Below, in pieces: positions 6,391 to 13,467 of a DNA stretch of 16,550 nucleotides; within the stretch, counting starts at the first letter, position 1; each line of letters opens with the position of its first letter. The notes beneath the pieces are model-generated. The model did not search any database. It worked only from the letters and a program-made list of their open reading frames with translations, and was not told where the DNA came from. This DNA comes from Oscillospiraceae bacterium (GTDB taxonomy: Bacteria; Bacillota; Clostridia; Oscillospirales; Ruminococcaceae), in assembly GCA_018110855.1 (NCBI GenBank), contig JAGBFZ010000235.1, forward strand, positions 1-16,550. The letters run 5' to 3'. The position numbers and the translations under genes were made by a program.

Positions 6391-7143
6391 TTATGAGCCT
6401 TCGCCCGAAAGCATATCTGCAGGGTCTGTCCATGAGCCGTTCTTTTTCAGCCCGAAATGAAGATGAGGTTCCTCGGATATCTCAGCCTCGGCAGTGGAGC
6501 CGACCTCGCCGATAACAGTACCTGCGCTGACCTTTTCTCCCTCGGATACAGGGACCTCATAGGCAAGGTTGCAGTAATAGCCCTCATAGCCGCTGCCGTG
6601 GTCGATTATAACAGTCACGCCCATAAGCGGGTCCCTTGAAACAGATGTCACAACGCCTGCTGCGGCAGATTTCACAGCAGAGCCTGTTTCTGCGGCAATG
6701 TCAATACCGTCATGGGTCTTCCACACGCTGAGAGTCTTTGATTTTACAAGCTCGCCGTCAGAGAAATCAGAGAGAATATCTCCGCTGACAGGTCTCACCG
6801 TCGCACCTGAAAAGCTCTCTGAAACAGGTCTTGCTTCGGGAGCTGTGTCATTCTCCATGCCGAAAGCGTCCTGCTCAAGTATCATAGTCTCCTCTGCTGC
6901 TGCCTGCTCGGAAGGCTCCATGGGAATATTATCCGCAGGGATATTCGCCTTTTCCGCAGGTTCGGTCTCGGTGACGGGGAGGGTCTGAGATGTACCGTCC
7001 TTTACTCCCGACAGCTCACCCGCAAGCTCCTCGGAAGCCTTGTTGTAAGAGAAGATCCCCAGCGCCGCCACTGCAGCAAGGCAGAAGCAGATTATTGCTG
7101 CTGTGCTTTTACCCGAAAGCCGTCCCTTAAAAAAGTTTTTCAT
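6391..7143 (-). CDS. SpoIIQ-like M23 (LytM) metallopeptidase
   Basis: 250 residues: a short basic N-terminus, one membrane segment (about 13-33), an acidic Glu/Pro/Ala-rich linker (about 36-110) and a C-terminal M23 domain (about 115-245). Zinc ligands are all present: His144 and Asp148 in THDGIDIAA, and His229 in EEPHLHFGL, with His227 as catalytic partner. This layout and the phrase SVWKTHDGIDIA match SpoIIQ, the forespore membrane protein that contacts SpoIIIAH across the septal space during engulfment. Intact zinc ligands resemble the clostridial form rather than the degenerate Bacillus one. A candidate sigma-F promoter upstream supports this. The start is ATG at 7143, with AAAGGA 10 bases ahead. 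A vegetative envelope M23 endopeptidase is the alternative. Confidence 0.85.
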   Translation of the reverse strand: MKNFFKGRLSGKSTAAIICFCLAAVAALGIFSYNKASEELAGELSGVKDGTSQTLPVTETEPAEKANIPADNIPMEPSEQAAAEETMILEQDAFGMENDTAPEARPVSESFSGATVRPVSGDILSDFSDGELVKSKTLSVWKTHDGIDIAAETGSAVKSAAAGVVTSVSRDPLMGVTVIIDHGSGYEGYYCNLAYEVPVSEGEKVSAGTVIGEVGSTAEAEISEEPHLHFGLKKNGSWTDPADMLSGEGS

Positions 7144-7206
7144 ATTTACCCTATCCTTTCGCTTTTTGATTTTTTAAAATGGAAGCTCTTGATTTGCCTC
7201 TTTAGC

Positions 7207-7235
7207 TATTTTTGCCTGTTTTGCCGCCTTTATAC
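7207..7235 (-). promoter_or_regulatory. candidate sigma-F promoter of the SpoIIQ-like gene
   Basis: On the minus strand GTATA (7235-7231) is followed after 14 bp by GGCAAAAATA (7216-7207). These fit the forespore sigma-F elements GYWTA and GGNNANAAT; the spacer is one or two bases shorter than usual. Transcription would start about 57 bases before the ATG. No good sigma-A promoter was seen for this gene. Confidence 0.45.
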
Positions 7236-7329
7236 GATAATAAAAAAATTTGGTCGGAAGGATTTTCACGCAGCATCTTAAAATCAGATTAAAATAGAAT
7301 GAAATATTGCCGTTTTATACAAAAAGCCG

Positions 7330-7358
7330 TTGACAAAATACAGATAAAGTGTTATGAT
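7330..7358 (+). promoter_or_regulatory. sigma-A promoter of terD1
   Basis: A perfect -35 TTGACA (7330-7335), a 17-bp spacer and TATGAT (7353-7358). The expected start near 7365 is followed by a small inverted repeat AGGGA-N5-TCCCT (7372-7386), possibly an operator or leader hairpin. Confidence 0.85.
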
Positions 7359-7417
7359 TATAGTACCGAATAGGGAACTTGTCCCTTGGGAAATACAAAA
7401 TTACGGAGGTTTTTGAT

Positions 7418-7996
7418 ATGCCTGTAAGCTTACAGAAGGGTCAGAAGGTTGATCTGACAAAGGGTAATCCCGGTCTTAAAAAAATCATGGTAGGTCTCGG
7501 CTGGGACGTTAATCAGTACGATAACGGCGCGGATTTTGACCTTGACGCCTGCGCATTCCTGTTAGCGGAGAACGGCAAGGTAGCATCGGACAGCGATTTC
7601 GTTTTCTACGGAAATCTTTCTCACAGCAGCGAATCTGTTATCCATCAGGGCGATAACCTGACAGGCGAGGGCGAGGGCGACGACGAGCAGATACTCGTTG
7701 ATCTTTCCAAGGTTCCCGCAGGCGTTTCAAAAATTGCCTTTACCGTTACCATATACGAGGCTGAGGAGCGCAGACAGAATTTCGGTCAGGTATCCAACGC
7801 TTTCATCAGAATCGTTGACGATGTTACAGGCTCCGAGGTCATCAGATATGATCTTGGCGAGGACTTCTCCATTGAAACAGCTGTTGTTGTCGGAGAGCTT
7901 TACAGACATAACGGCGAATGGAAGTTCAATGCCATCGGCAGCGGCTTCAACGGCGGTCTTGCCGCTCTTTGCCGTCAGTACGGAGTAAACGTATAA
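7418..7996 (+). CDS. terD: TerD-family Ca2+-binding stress protein, copy 1
   Basis: 192-residue cytoplasmic TerD-domain protein. The family (TerD/TerE/TerZ, YceC-E, CABP) has a beta-sandwich fold that binds Ca2+ and is linked to tellurite, phage, colicin and general stress resistance. Family marks are [18 protein letters not shown] (3-20), MVGLGWD (24-30), [11 protein letters not shown] (39-49), the acidic [15 protein letters not shown] (78-92) that carries Ca2+ ligands, and [19 protein letters not shown] (113-131). The start chosen is ATG 7418, with GGAGG at 7405-7409; upstream in-frame codons are leader sequence. It opens a plus-strand stress island, with its own promoter and terminator, so it is likely expressed apart from the following Ca2+ pump. 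Confidence 0.94.
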   Translation: MPVSLQKGQKVDLTKGNPGLKKIMVGLGWDVNQYDNGADFDLDACAFLLAENGKVASDSDFVFYGNLSHSSESVIHQGDNLTGEGEGDDEQILVDLSKVPAGVSKIAFTVTIYEAEERRQNFGQVSNAFIRIVDDVTGSEVIRYDLGEDFSIETAVVVGELYRHNGEWKFNAIGSGFNGGLAALCRQYGVNV

Positions 7997-8048
7997 CACT
8001 GATCCCCGTATAACAAAGCTCTTATCCCGATATTTTACCGTAATGCGA

Positions 8049-8088
8049 AGCAGGAATTTCCGCTGAATCGGGAAATTCCTGCTTTTTT
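8049..8088 (+). terminator. strong intrinsic terminator after terD1
   Basis: A perfect 13-bp stem (AGCAGGAATTTCC at 8049-8061 with its complement at 8071-8083), a 9-base loop and six T's (8083-8088). It separates terD1 from the Ca2+-ATPase transcript. Confidence 0.93.
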
Positions 8089-8117
8089 AGCGGAACATAA
8101 TACATAATGTGCGTGTT

Positions 8118-8146
8118 TTCACGAGGAAAAATGTGCATAATATAAT
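8118..8146 (+). promoter_or_regulatory. promoter of the Ca2+-ATPase transcript
   Basis: TATAAT at 8141-8146 with TTCACG (4 of 6 matches to TTGACA) at 8118-8123, spacing 17. The leader is about 40 bases and holds only a small hairpin (CCGC/GCGG), too short for an ion-sensing riboswitch of known type. Confidence 0.65.
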
Positions 8147-8192
8147 TATGTATCCGCAGAAAGCGGTCAAAAAATCGAAAGGAAAAAGAGCT

Positions 8193-10901
8193 ATGAAAAT
8201 AATTGGTCTTACCGACAGCGAAGCGGCAGAATCAAGGGAAAAATTCGGCAGCAACAGGCTTTCCGAAGCCGAAAGCGAGAGCTTTTGGGATAAGCTGAGA
8301 GAAAATCTCAGCGACCCCATGATAAAGATCCTTTCCGCTGCTCTTCTCATAAACGTCATCATATATTTCCTTGGTCTCACAGGCGTTGTCAGCACAGAGA
8401 CGGAATGGTACGAGCCTGCGGGAATTGCCGCAGCCATTGCCATTGCATCACTTGTATCCACCTTTTCCGAATACAAAAATGAAAATGCATTCCGTGCATT
8501 GCAGGAGGAGGCTTCAAGGATACTCTGCAAGGTTTACAGAAACGGGGAGATAAGGGAAATTTCCGTTGACGATATCGTTTCGGGAGACTATATCATGCTT
8601 GGCGCAGGGGACAAAATTCCCGCAGACGGCATTATTTATGAGGGCAGTATAAAAACCGATCAATCGGTCTTAAACGGTGAATCCAAGGAGGCTTCAAAGC
8701 GTCCTCGTCCCGAAAATGCCCCCCTCCCCGATAAAAACGATCTTCTCAGCGAGTACAGGGTATTCAGAGGAACGGTGGTCTGCTCGGGCACTGCCGTGAT
8801 GATTGCCGAGACTGTGGGTGACAGGACTCTTTACGGCGAGATAGCAGGCGAGCTGAGGCAGGAGGACGACAGGGAATCCCCTCTTAAATTAAAGCTCACC
8901 CGTCTTGCGGAAAGCATTTCAAAATTCGGGTATATAGGCGGAGTTGCCATTGCCGCAGCCCTGCTTATCCATAAAATACTTATGGCAGGCAGCTTCGGAG
9001 CATATTTCGCTTCGGGAGCGGCAGCCATAATAACCGATCTCCTTGACGCTCTTATTCTGGCAGTCATAATCATCGTTATGGCAGTTCCCGAGGGACTTCC
9101 TCTGATGATAGCCATAGTTTCCGCCATGAATATGAGAAAAATGCTTGCGGATAACGTCCTTGTCCGCAGGATATCGGGCATTGAGACCGCAGGCAGCCTT
9201 AACATTCTCTTTTCCGACAAAACAGGCACTATTACAAAGGGTCAGCTTGAGGCGGTGGTTTTTGCAGACGGAATGGGAAATGAATACAGGAGCATGGAGG
9301 ATATCCCCCCGTCGCTCAGAGAGCTTCTTTCCCTCTGCATTTCGGAAAATTCCACTGCGGTCATGAGCGGCGGTAAAGCGGTTGGCGGAAATGCCACCGA
9401 AAGAGCGGTGCTGAACTTTCTCGGTGAGCACACCTCGGATATCAGCGTGAAAAGGCTTTTCACACTGCCCTTTAACAGCGATAATAAATATTCCGCATCT
9501 TCCATTGAAGCATCGTCTTCGGAGGGAACTGCATTTCGCGGAACGCTTATCAAGGGCGCACCCGAAAAGCTTATCCCGCTTTGCGGACATTACTATGACA
9601 GCGATGGAAAAAGACTTCCCTTTGACAGCGGAGTTATTGAAGCGCTGATAAACAGCCTTGCAGAAAGAGCCATAAGAGTTATTGCTCTTGCCGTTTCGGA
9701 CAGCGTTCTGACGGAGGACAGCGTGGGACTTCCCGATGGCGAATATGTCCTTTGCGGTATTCTCGGAATAAGGGACGAGGTTCGTCCCGAATCCGCCGCA
9801 GCTATAAAAGAGGTCATGGACGCAGGGGTTCAGGTTGTAATGATAACAGGCGACCGCATTGATACCGCCTCAGCCATCGCAAGGGAATCGGGTCTGCTGA
9901 CAGGCAGTGAAAATGAGCTCACCCTCACATCAGCCCAGCTTGCCGAGCTTTCCGACAAGGAGCTTGGAGAGCGGCTGAAGGATATCCGCGTTATCGCAAG
10001 AGCGCTTCCTTCCGACAAATCAAGACTTGTCCGCATTGCGGCAGAGCTTGATCTGGTTGCGGGCATGACGGGAGACGGCGTGAACGACTCTCCCGCTCTT
10101 AAAAAAGCAGATGTGGGCTTTGCCATGGGCGGCGGCACCGAGGTGGCAAAGGAAGCCTCGGACATCGTTATCCTTGACGATAATTTCAGCTCCATTGACA
10201 AGGCGGTGCTGTACGGCAGGACAATTTTCAATTCCATCCGCAAATTCATCATCTTTCAGCTTACAATAAATGTCTCGGCGGTGGCAGTATCCTTCATCGC
10301 CCCTCTTCTGGGAATGGATAATCCCCTGTCCATTACGCAGATACTCTGGGTAAATCTTGTTATGGATACCCTTGCGGCGCTGGCATTCGGCAGCGAGCCT
10401 GCCCTTTCCCGATATATGCGGGAAAAGCCCAAATCCAGAAGAGAGCCGATCGTGAATCCCTATATGAAAACGGAGATAATCACAGGAGCGGCATGGGTGG
10501 TCATATTGAGCCTTTTCTTCCTCTTAACGGGTATTGATACCTCAGACGGCACACTTAAAGAAAACGGCTTTATCGGCAGATTTTTCAGGGGACCCGAATA
10601 TCTTTTCACAGGCTATTTCAGCTTCTTCATTTTTGCGGCAGTGGCAAATGCATTTAACGCACGAACGGAGAAATTAAACCTTTTTGACAATATCGGAAGG
10701 AACAAGGGCTTTCTCAGAGTAATGGGAATAATTGCCTTGGTTCAGGTGATAATGACCTATCTTGGCAGCAGCGTTCTCGGCTGCTACGGACTTGATATGA
10801 AGGAATGGACAGTTATCCTTATAATGGCGCTGTCCGTTATCCCCGTTGATATTATCAGAAAGCTTATTATAAAGCATAAAAACAGGAGGCAGGGAATATG
10901 A
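8193..10901 (+). CDS. P-type Ca2+-transporting ATPase (type IIB, PMCA-like)
   Basis: 902-residue membrane pump that exports Ca2+ at the cost of ATP. Motifs in order: actuator-loop NGES (161-164), the M4 ion site AVPEGLP with Glu300, the phosphorylated Asp342 in SDKTGTITKG, nucleotide-binding KGAPEKL (454-460), ITGDR (551-555), TGDGVND (626-632), and the M6 ion ligands NLVMDTLAAL (Asn721, Asp725). About ten membrane segments can be placed, with a typical C-terminal four. It looks complete. There is no obvious calmodulin-type tail or N-terminal metal-binding domain. ATG 8193 is preceded by AAAGGA with 9-base spacing; an in-frame upstream ATG lacks a good site. The stop overlaps the AIM24 start (ATGA), so the two are translationally coupled. 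Its place between two TerD genes suggests Ca2+ homeostasis within the Ter response. Family-level assignment is secure; the exact ion is inferred from M4 and M6. Confidence 0.94.
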   Translation: MKIIGLTDSEAAESREKFGSNRLSEAESESFWDKLRENLSDPMIKILSAALLINVIIYFLGLTGVVSTETEWYEPAGIAAAIAIASLVSTFSEYKNENAFRALQEEASRILCKVYRNGEIREISVDDIVSGDYIMLGAGDKIPADGIIYEGSIKTDQSVLNGESKEASKRPRPENAPLPDKNDLLSEYRVFRGTVVCSGTAVMIAETVGDRTLYGEIAGELRQEDDRESPLKLKLTRLAESISKFGYIGGVAIAAALLIHKILMAGSFGAYFASGAAAIITDLLDALILAVIIIVMAVPEGLPLMIAIVSAMNMRKMLADNVLVRRISGIETAGSLNILFSDKTGTITKGQLEAVVFADGMGNEYRSMEDIPPSLRELLSLCISENSTAVMSGGKAVGGNATERAVLNFLGEHTSDISVKRLFTLPFNSDNKYSASSIEASSSEGTAFRGTLIKGAPEKLIPLCGHYYDSDGKRLPFDSGVIEALINSLAERAIRVIALAVSDSVLTEDSVGLPDGEYVLCGILGIRDEVRPESAAAIKEVMDAGVQVVMITGDRIDTASAIARESGLLTGSENELTLTSAQLAELSDKELGERLKDIRVIARALPSDKSRLVRIAAELDLVAGMTGDGVNDSPALKKADVGFAMGGGTEVAKEASDIVILDDNFSSIDKAVLYGRTIFNSIRKFIIFQLTINVSAVAVSFIAPLLGMDNPLSITQILWVNLVMDTLAALAFGSEPALSRYMREKPKSRREPIVNPYMKTEIITGAAWVVILSLFFLLTGIDTSDGTLKENGFIGRFFRGPEYLFTGYFSFFIFAAVANAFNARTEKLNLFDNIGRNKGFLRVMGIIALVQVIMTYLGSSVLGCYGLDMKEWTVILIMALSVIPVDIIRKLIIKHKNRRQGI

Positions 10902-11722
10902 ATCAGAGTGCAGTGGGCACAAGGGAAAATATCAAGATAATCGACACAAGCGTCAACAAAAACATGAAAATCGAGATACTTGAATATCAGAAGCTGTTGG
11001 GCGGCAAGAATCCCTATTCTGCTGAAATGATGTACTACATGGAAAAGCAGAATATGAAGGTCCGTCAGGCGGCAATTTACCTTACCAATGACACTGTTAA
11101 GGTGGAGCCGGGAGCAATGAGCTATTTCAAGGGAAATCTTGAAATGGTCTCGGGCGTTACCCCGGGAAATCTTCTGGGCAGAATGTTCACGGGAGCGGTT
11201 ACGGGAGAAGCCGCCGCTCAGCCCGAATACAGAGGAACGGGAATGGTAGTTCTTGAGCCTACCTTCAAGCACCTGCTTACCCTTGAGCTTCAGGCGGGAG
11301 AAGAGATAATCGTGGACAAGGGAATGTTCTTTGCAGCTCAGGGCAGCGCAAATGTCAGCGCATATATGCAGAGGAACCTTTCCTCTGCGGCTCTCGGCGG
11401 CGAGGGAATATTCCAGACCTCCATAAAGGGACCGGGACTTGTTATTCTCGAGTGCGCCGTTCCCATGTGCGAGATAGACATTATCGACCTTGAGAATGAC
11501 ACCTTGAAGGTTGACGGAAATTTCGCCGTTCTCAGAACAGGCGGCATTGACTTCACCGTTGAACGCTCCGCAAAGACCCTTATCGGCTCTGCGGTCAGCG
11601 GAGAGGGACTTGTGAATGTTTACAGAGGAACGGGTCAGGTATGGCTTGCTCCCACCATCAAGGTGTATGAATCCATGCTCAGTTCTCCTTACAGCACAGT
11701 TACTTCCGCAAGTGCTACATAA
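10898..11722 (+). CDS. AIM24-family protein (TIGR00266/DUF124)
   Basis: 274 residues, no membrane segment or signal peptide. It has the Gly-rich beta-repeat pattern of the AIM24 family: MSYFKGNLEMVSG, YRGTGMVVLEPTFKHLLTLEL, LGGEGIFQTSIKGPGLVILE, LKVDGNFAVLRTGGIDFTVE and GEGLVNVYRGTGQVWLAP. AIM24 proteins form a trimeric double-stranded beta-helix-like fold; bacterial members have no proven biochemical role but recur in Ter and related stress gene clusters. AGGAGG (10884-10889) is 8 bases before the ATG, and the ATGA overlap with the Ca2+-ATPase stop implies coupled expression in a fixed ratio. It is followed after 44 bases by terD2, without a visible terminator. Confidence 0.88.
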   Translation: MNQSAVGTRENIKIIDTSVNKNMKIEILEYQKLLGGKNPYSAEMMYYMEKQNMKVRQAAIYLTNDTVKVEPGAMSYFKGNLEMVSGVTPGNLLGRMFTGAVTGEAAAQPEYRGTGMVVLEPTFKHLLTLELQAGEEIIVDKGMFFAAQGSANVSAYMQRNLSSAALGGEGIFQTSIKGPGLVILECAVPMCEIDIIDLENDTLKVDGNFAVLRTGGIDFTVERSAKTLIGSAVSGEGLVNVYRGTGQVWLAPTIKVYESMLSSPYSTVTSASAT

Positions 11723-11766
11723 ATCAATAAGCTATATTTTAAAATCTGAAAGGACGGTAAAAAACA

Positions 11767-12366
11767 ATGGCAGTAAATCTTCAGAAGGGTCAGAAAATCG
11801 ACCTTACAAAGGGCAATCCCGGACTCAAGCACGTTATGGTAGGTCTCGGCTGGGACGAAGTGAAAAAGGGCGGTATCCTCGGCGGACTTTTCGGCGGAGG
11901 ACAGGACATAGACTGCGATGCCTCAGCTATACTTATCACCGAGAGCACAGGCAAGCTGGCAACCAAGAACGACCTTGTTTACTTTGGTAATCTCACCCAT
12001 AAATCGGGCGCTGTCAAGCACATGGGCGACAATCTCACAGGTGCGGGCGATGGCGACGACGAGCAGATATTCGTTGATCTCTCAAAGCTTCCTGCCGACT
12101 ATTCCAAGATAATCTTCGTGGTAAACATCTACGAGGCAAAGGCTCGCAGACAGGATTTCGGCATGATACAGAATGCATTCATCAGGCTGGTGAACTCCGA
12201 CACCAATCAGGAGCTTTGCCGCTATAATCTTTCGGAAAATTACAACGGAATGACCTCTATGATATTCGGAGAGATATACCGTCACAACGGCGAATGGAAA
12301 TTCTCCGCCATCGGACAGGCTACCGCCGATGACGGTCTCGGCTCACTTATCAGAAGATATAATTGA
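11767..12366 (+). CDS. terD: TerD-family Ca2+-binding stress protein, copy 2
   Basis: 199-residue paralogue of the product of the gene at 7418, sharing [22 protein letters not shown], the acidic GDNLTGAGDGDDEQIFVDLSK and YEAKARRQDFGMIQNAFIR. It differs by a Gly-rich insertion (about residues 33-46, KKGGILGGLFGGGQ) between MVGLGWD and the DIDCDAS strand, about 8 residues longer than in copy 1 and next to a Ca2+-binding edge. AAAGGACGG precedes the ATG with long spacing. It is read with the Ca2+-ATPase and AIM24 genes and is followed by a hairpin terminator. It may bind Ca2+ or partner proteins differently from copy 1; that part is inference. Confidence 0.94.
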   Translation: MAVNLQKGQKIDLTKGNPGLKHVMVGLGWDEVKKGGILGGLFGGGQDIDCDASAILITESTGKLATKNDLVYFGNLTHKSGAVKHMGDNLTGAGDGDDEQIFVDLSKLPADYSKIIFVVNIYEAKARRQDFGMIQNAFIRLVNSDTNQELCRYNLSENYNGMTSMIFGEIYRHNGEWKFSAIGQATADDGLGSLIRRYN

Positions 12367-12391
12367 TATTATATATCCCGAAGTATTTCAC

Positions 12392-12430
12392 AGAGCGCCG
12401 TAAAAAAGCGGCGCTCTTATATTAGTATTA
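12392..12430 (+). terminator. hairpin after terD2, partial terminator
   Basis: AGAGCGCCG (12392-12400) pairs perfectly with CGGCGCTCT (12409-12417). The following TATATTAGTATT is only moderately T-rich. No clear promoter lies before the next gene, so some transcription probably reads through. Confidence 0.65.
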
Positions 12431-12468
12431 TTTGCATGACTTGTTTTGAAAGGAAACAATAAGACGAA

Positions 12469-13467
12469 ATGGAAATTATCGCAGAAAATGACAGCATAAC
12501 ATCATTAAGGGAAAGGCGAAGGCTTGAATATTCGGTAGGACCTCTGCTCTATATGCCCGCTCTGAGAACGGATATCGCAGAAAAACTTTCAAGAGGAATA
12601 GAAGGGCTGCGTTCGGCGGCAATATGCCTTGAGGACACCATCAGGGACGATATGGTCGAAGCAGCGGAGGAAAATCTGCTGTCACAGCTTGATATCCTTG
12701 CAGAGAACCGTCCCGAACATCTCCCCATGATTTTTATCAGAGTCCGCAGCGGAGAGCAGCTTGAAAGACTTTCGGAAATGCCGCACAGCTCACTCGAGCT
12801 GATAACAGGCTTTATTCTTCCCAAAATTGACGACATTACCTTTATGGAATATATCCCATATCTTAAAAGAGCCTTTGAGAAAAAAAGCTCCCTTTACATC
12901 ATGCCCATAATCGAAAATCCCTCATTTTTGCGGCTGACAACCAGATATTACAAGCTTGAACGGCTTTACGATGAGCTTATGGATATTAGAGACAGGGTAC
13001 TCAATGTCCGTATCGGAGGAAATGATTTCTGCAAGGTGCTTGGTCTGCGTGCCGATATCACCTCGACGGTTTATGATATACTGCCTGTGGGACAGCTTAT
13101 TTCGGATATTGCGGCAGTCTTTGCGGGGGAATTTACCGTTTCCGCTCCCGTGTGGAATTATTTTCAGGGGGGCGATGCCCGATGGATAGAGGGCATGGAG
13201 CGTGAGATAAGGACAGACCGCTCCATAGGGCTTGTGGGAAAGACCGTTATCCACCCCAGTCAGATAGCTGTTGTGAACAAGGCTATGGCTGTCAGCCGCA
13301 ATGATTATGATGACGCAAGGCATATTCTCGGAAACAGCGGCGAGATTCAGGTGATAAAAAGCTCGGACGGCGGCAGAATGTACGAAAACAAGGTCCATTC
13401 GGGCTGGGCTGAAAAAACACTTGCCCTCGCTGAAATATACGGCATTTCGGAGGAGACAGAGCAATGA
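12469..13467 (+). CDS. CitE-like C-C bond lyase of Ter systems (HpcH/HpaI aldolase fold)
   Basis: 332-residue predicted TIM-barrel enzyme of the HpcH/HpaI aldolase - citrate lyase beta superfamily. Visible marks are LLYMPALRTDIAEK (26-39), the acidic metal-binding CLEDTIRDD (53-61), FIRVRS (89-94), PKID (118-121), MPIIEN with Glu149, RIGGNDF (181-187), and the C-terminal GKTVIHPSQI (257-266). The C-terminal segment about 280-320 (RHIL, GRMYENKVHSGWAEKTL) is typical of the C-C bond lyase branch found in Ter gene clusters. There it is predicted to make or cleave a carbon-carbon bond in synthesis of a nucleoside-like metabolite. AAAGGA is 14 bases before the ATG, unusually far. The stop overlaps the next gene by ATGA. 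Substrates are unknown. Confidence 0.88.
   Translation: MEIIAENDSITSLRERRRLEYSVGPLLYMPALRTDIAEKLSRGIEGLRSAAICLEDTIRDDMVEAAEENLLSQLDILAENRPEHLPMIFIRVRSGEQLERLSEMPHSSLELITGFILPKIDDITFMEYIPYLKRAFEKKSSLYIMPIIENPSFLRLTTRYYKLERLYDELMDIRDRVLNVRIGGNDFCKVLGLRADITSTVYDILPVGQLISDIAAVFAGEFTVSAPVWNYFQGGDARWIEGMEREIRTDRSIGLVGKTVIHPSQIAVVNKAMAVSRNDYDDARHILGNSGEIQVIKSSDGGRMYENKVHSGWAEKTLALAEIYGISEETEQ

Noticed and set aside
7379..7417. Upstream start of terD1 giving a 205-residue protein
   Set aside because: TerD proteins begin at the [12 protein letters not shown] segment, and GGAGG is placed for the ATG at 7418.
8089..8192. Metal-sensing riboswitch (yybP-ykoY type) before the Ca2+-ATPase
   Set aside because: The leader after the predicted start is only about 40 bases, with a single 4-bp hairpin, too short for the known fold.
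8109..8192. 28-residue N-terminal extension of the Ca2+-ATPase
   Set aside because: It would overlap the promoter elements and lacks a ribosome binding site; the ATG at 8193 has a good one.
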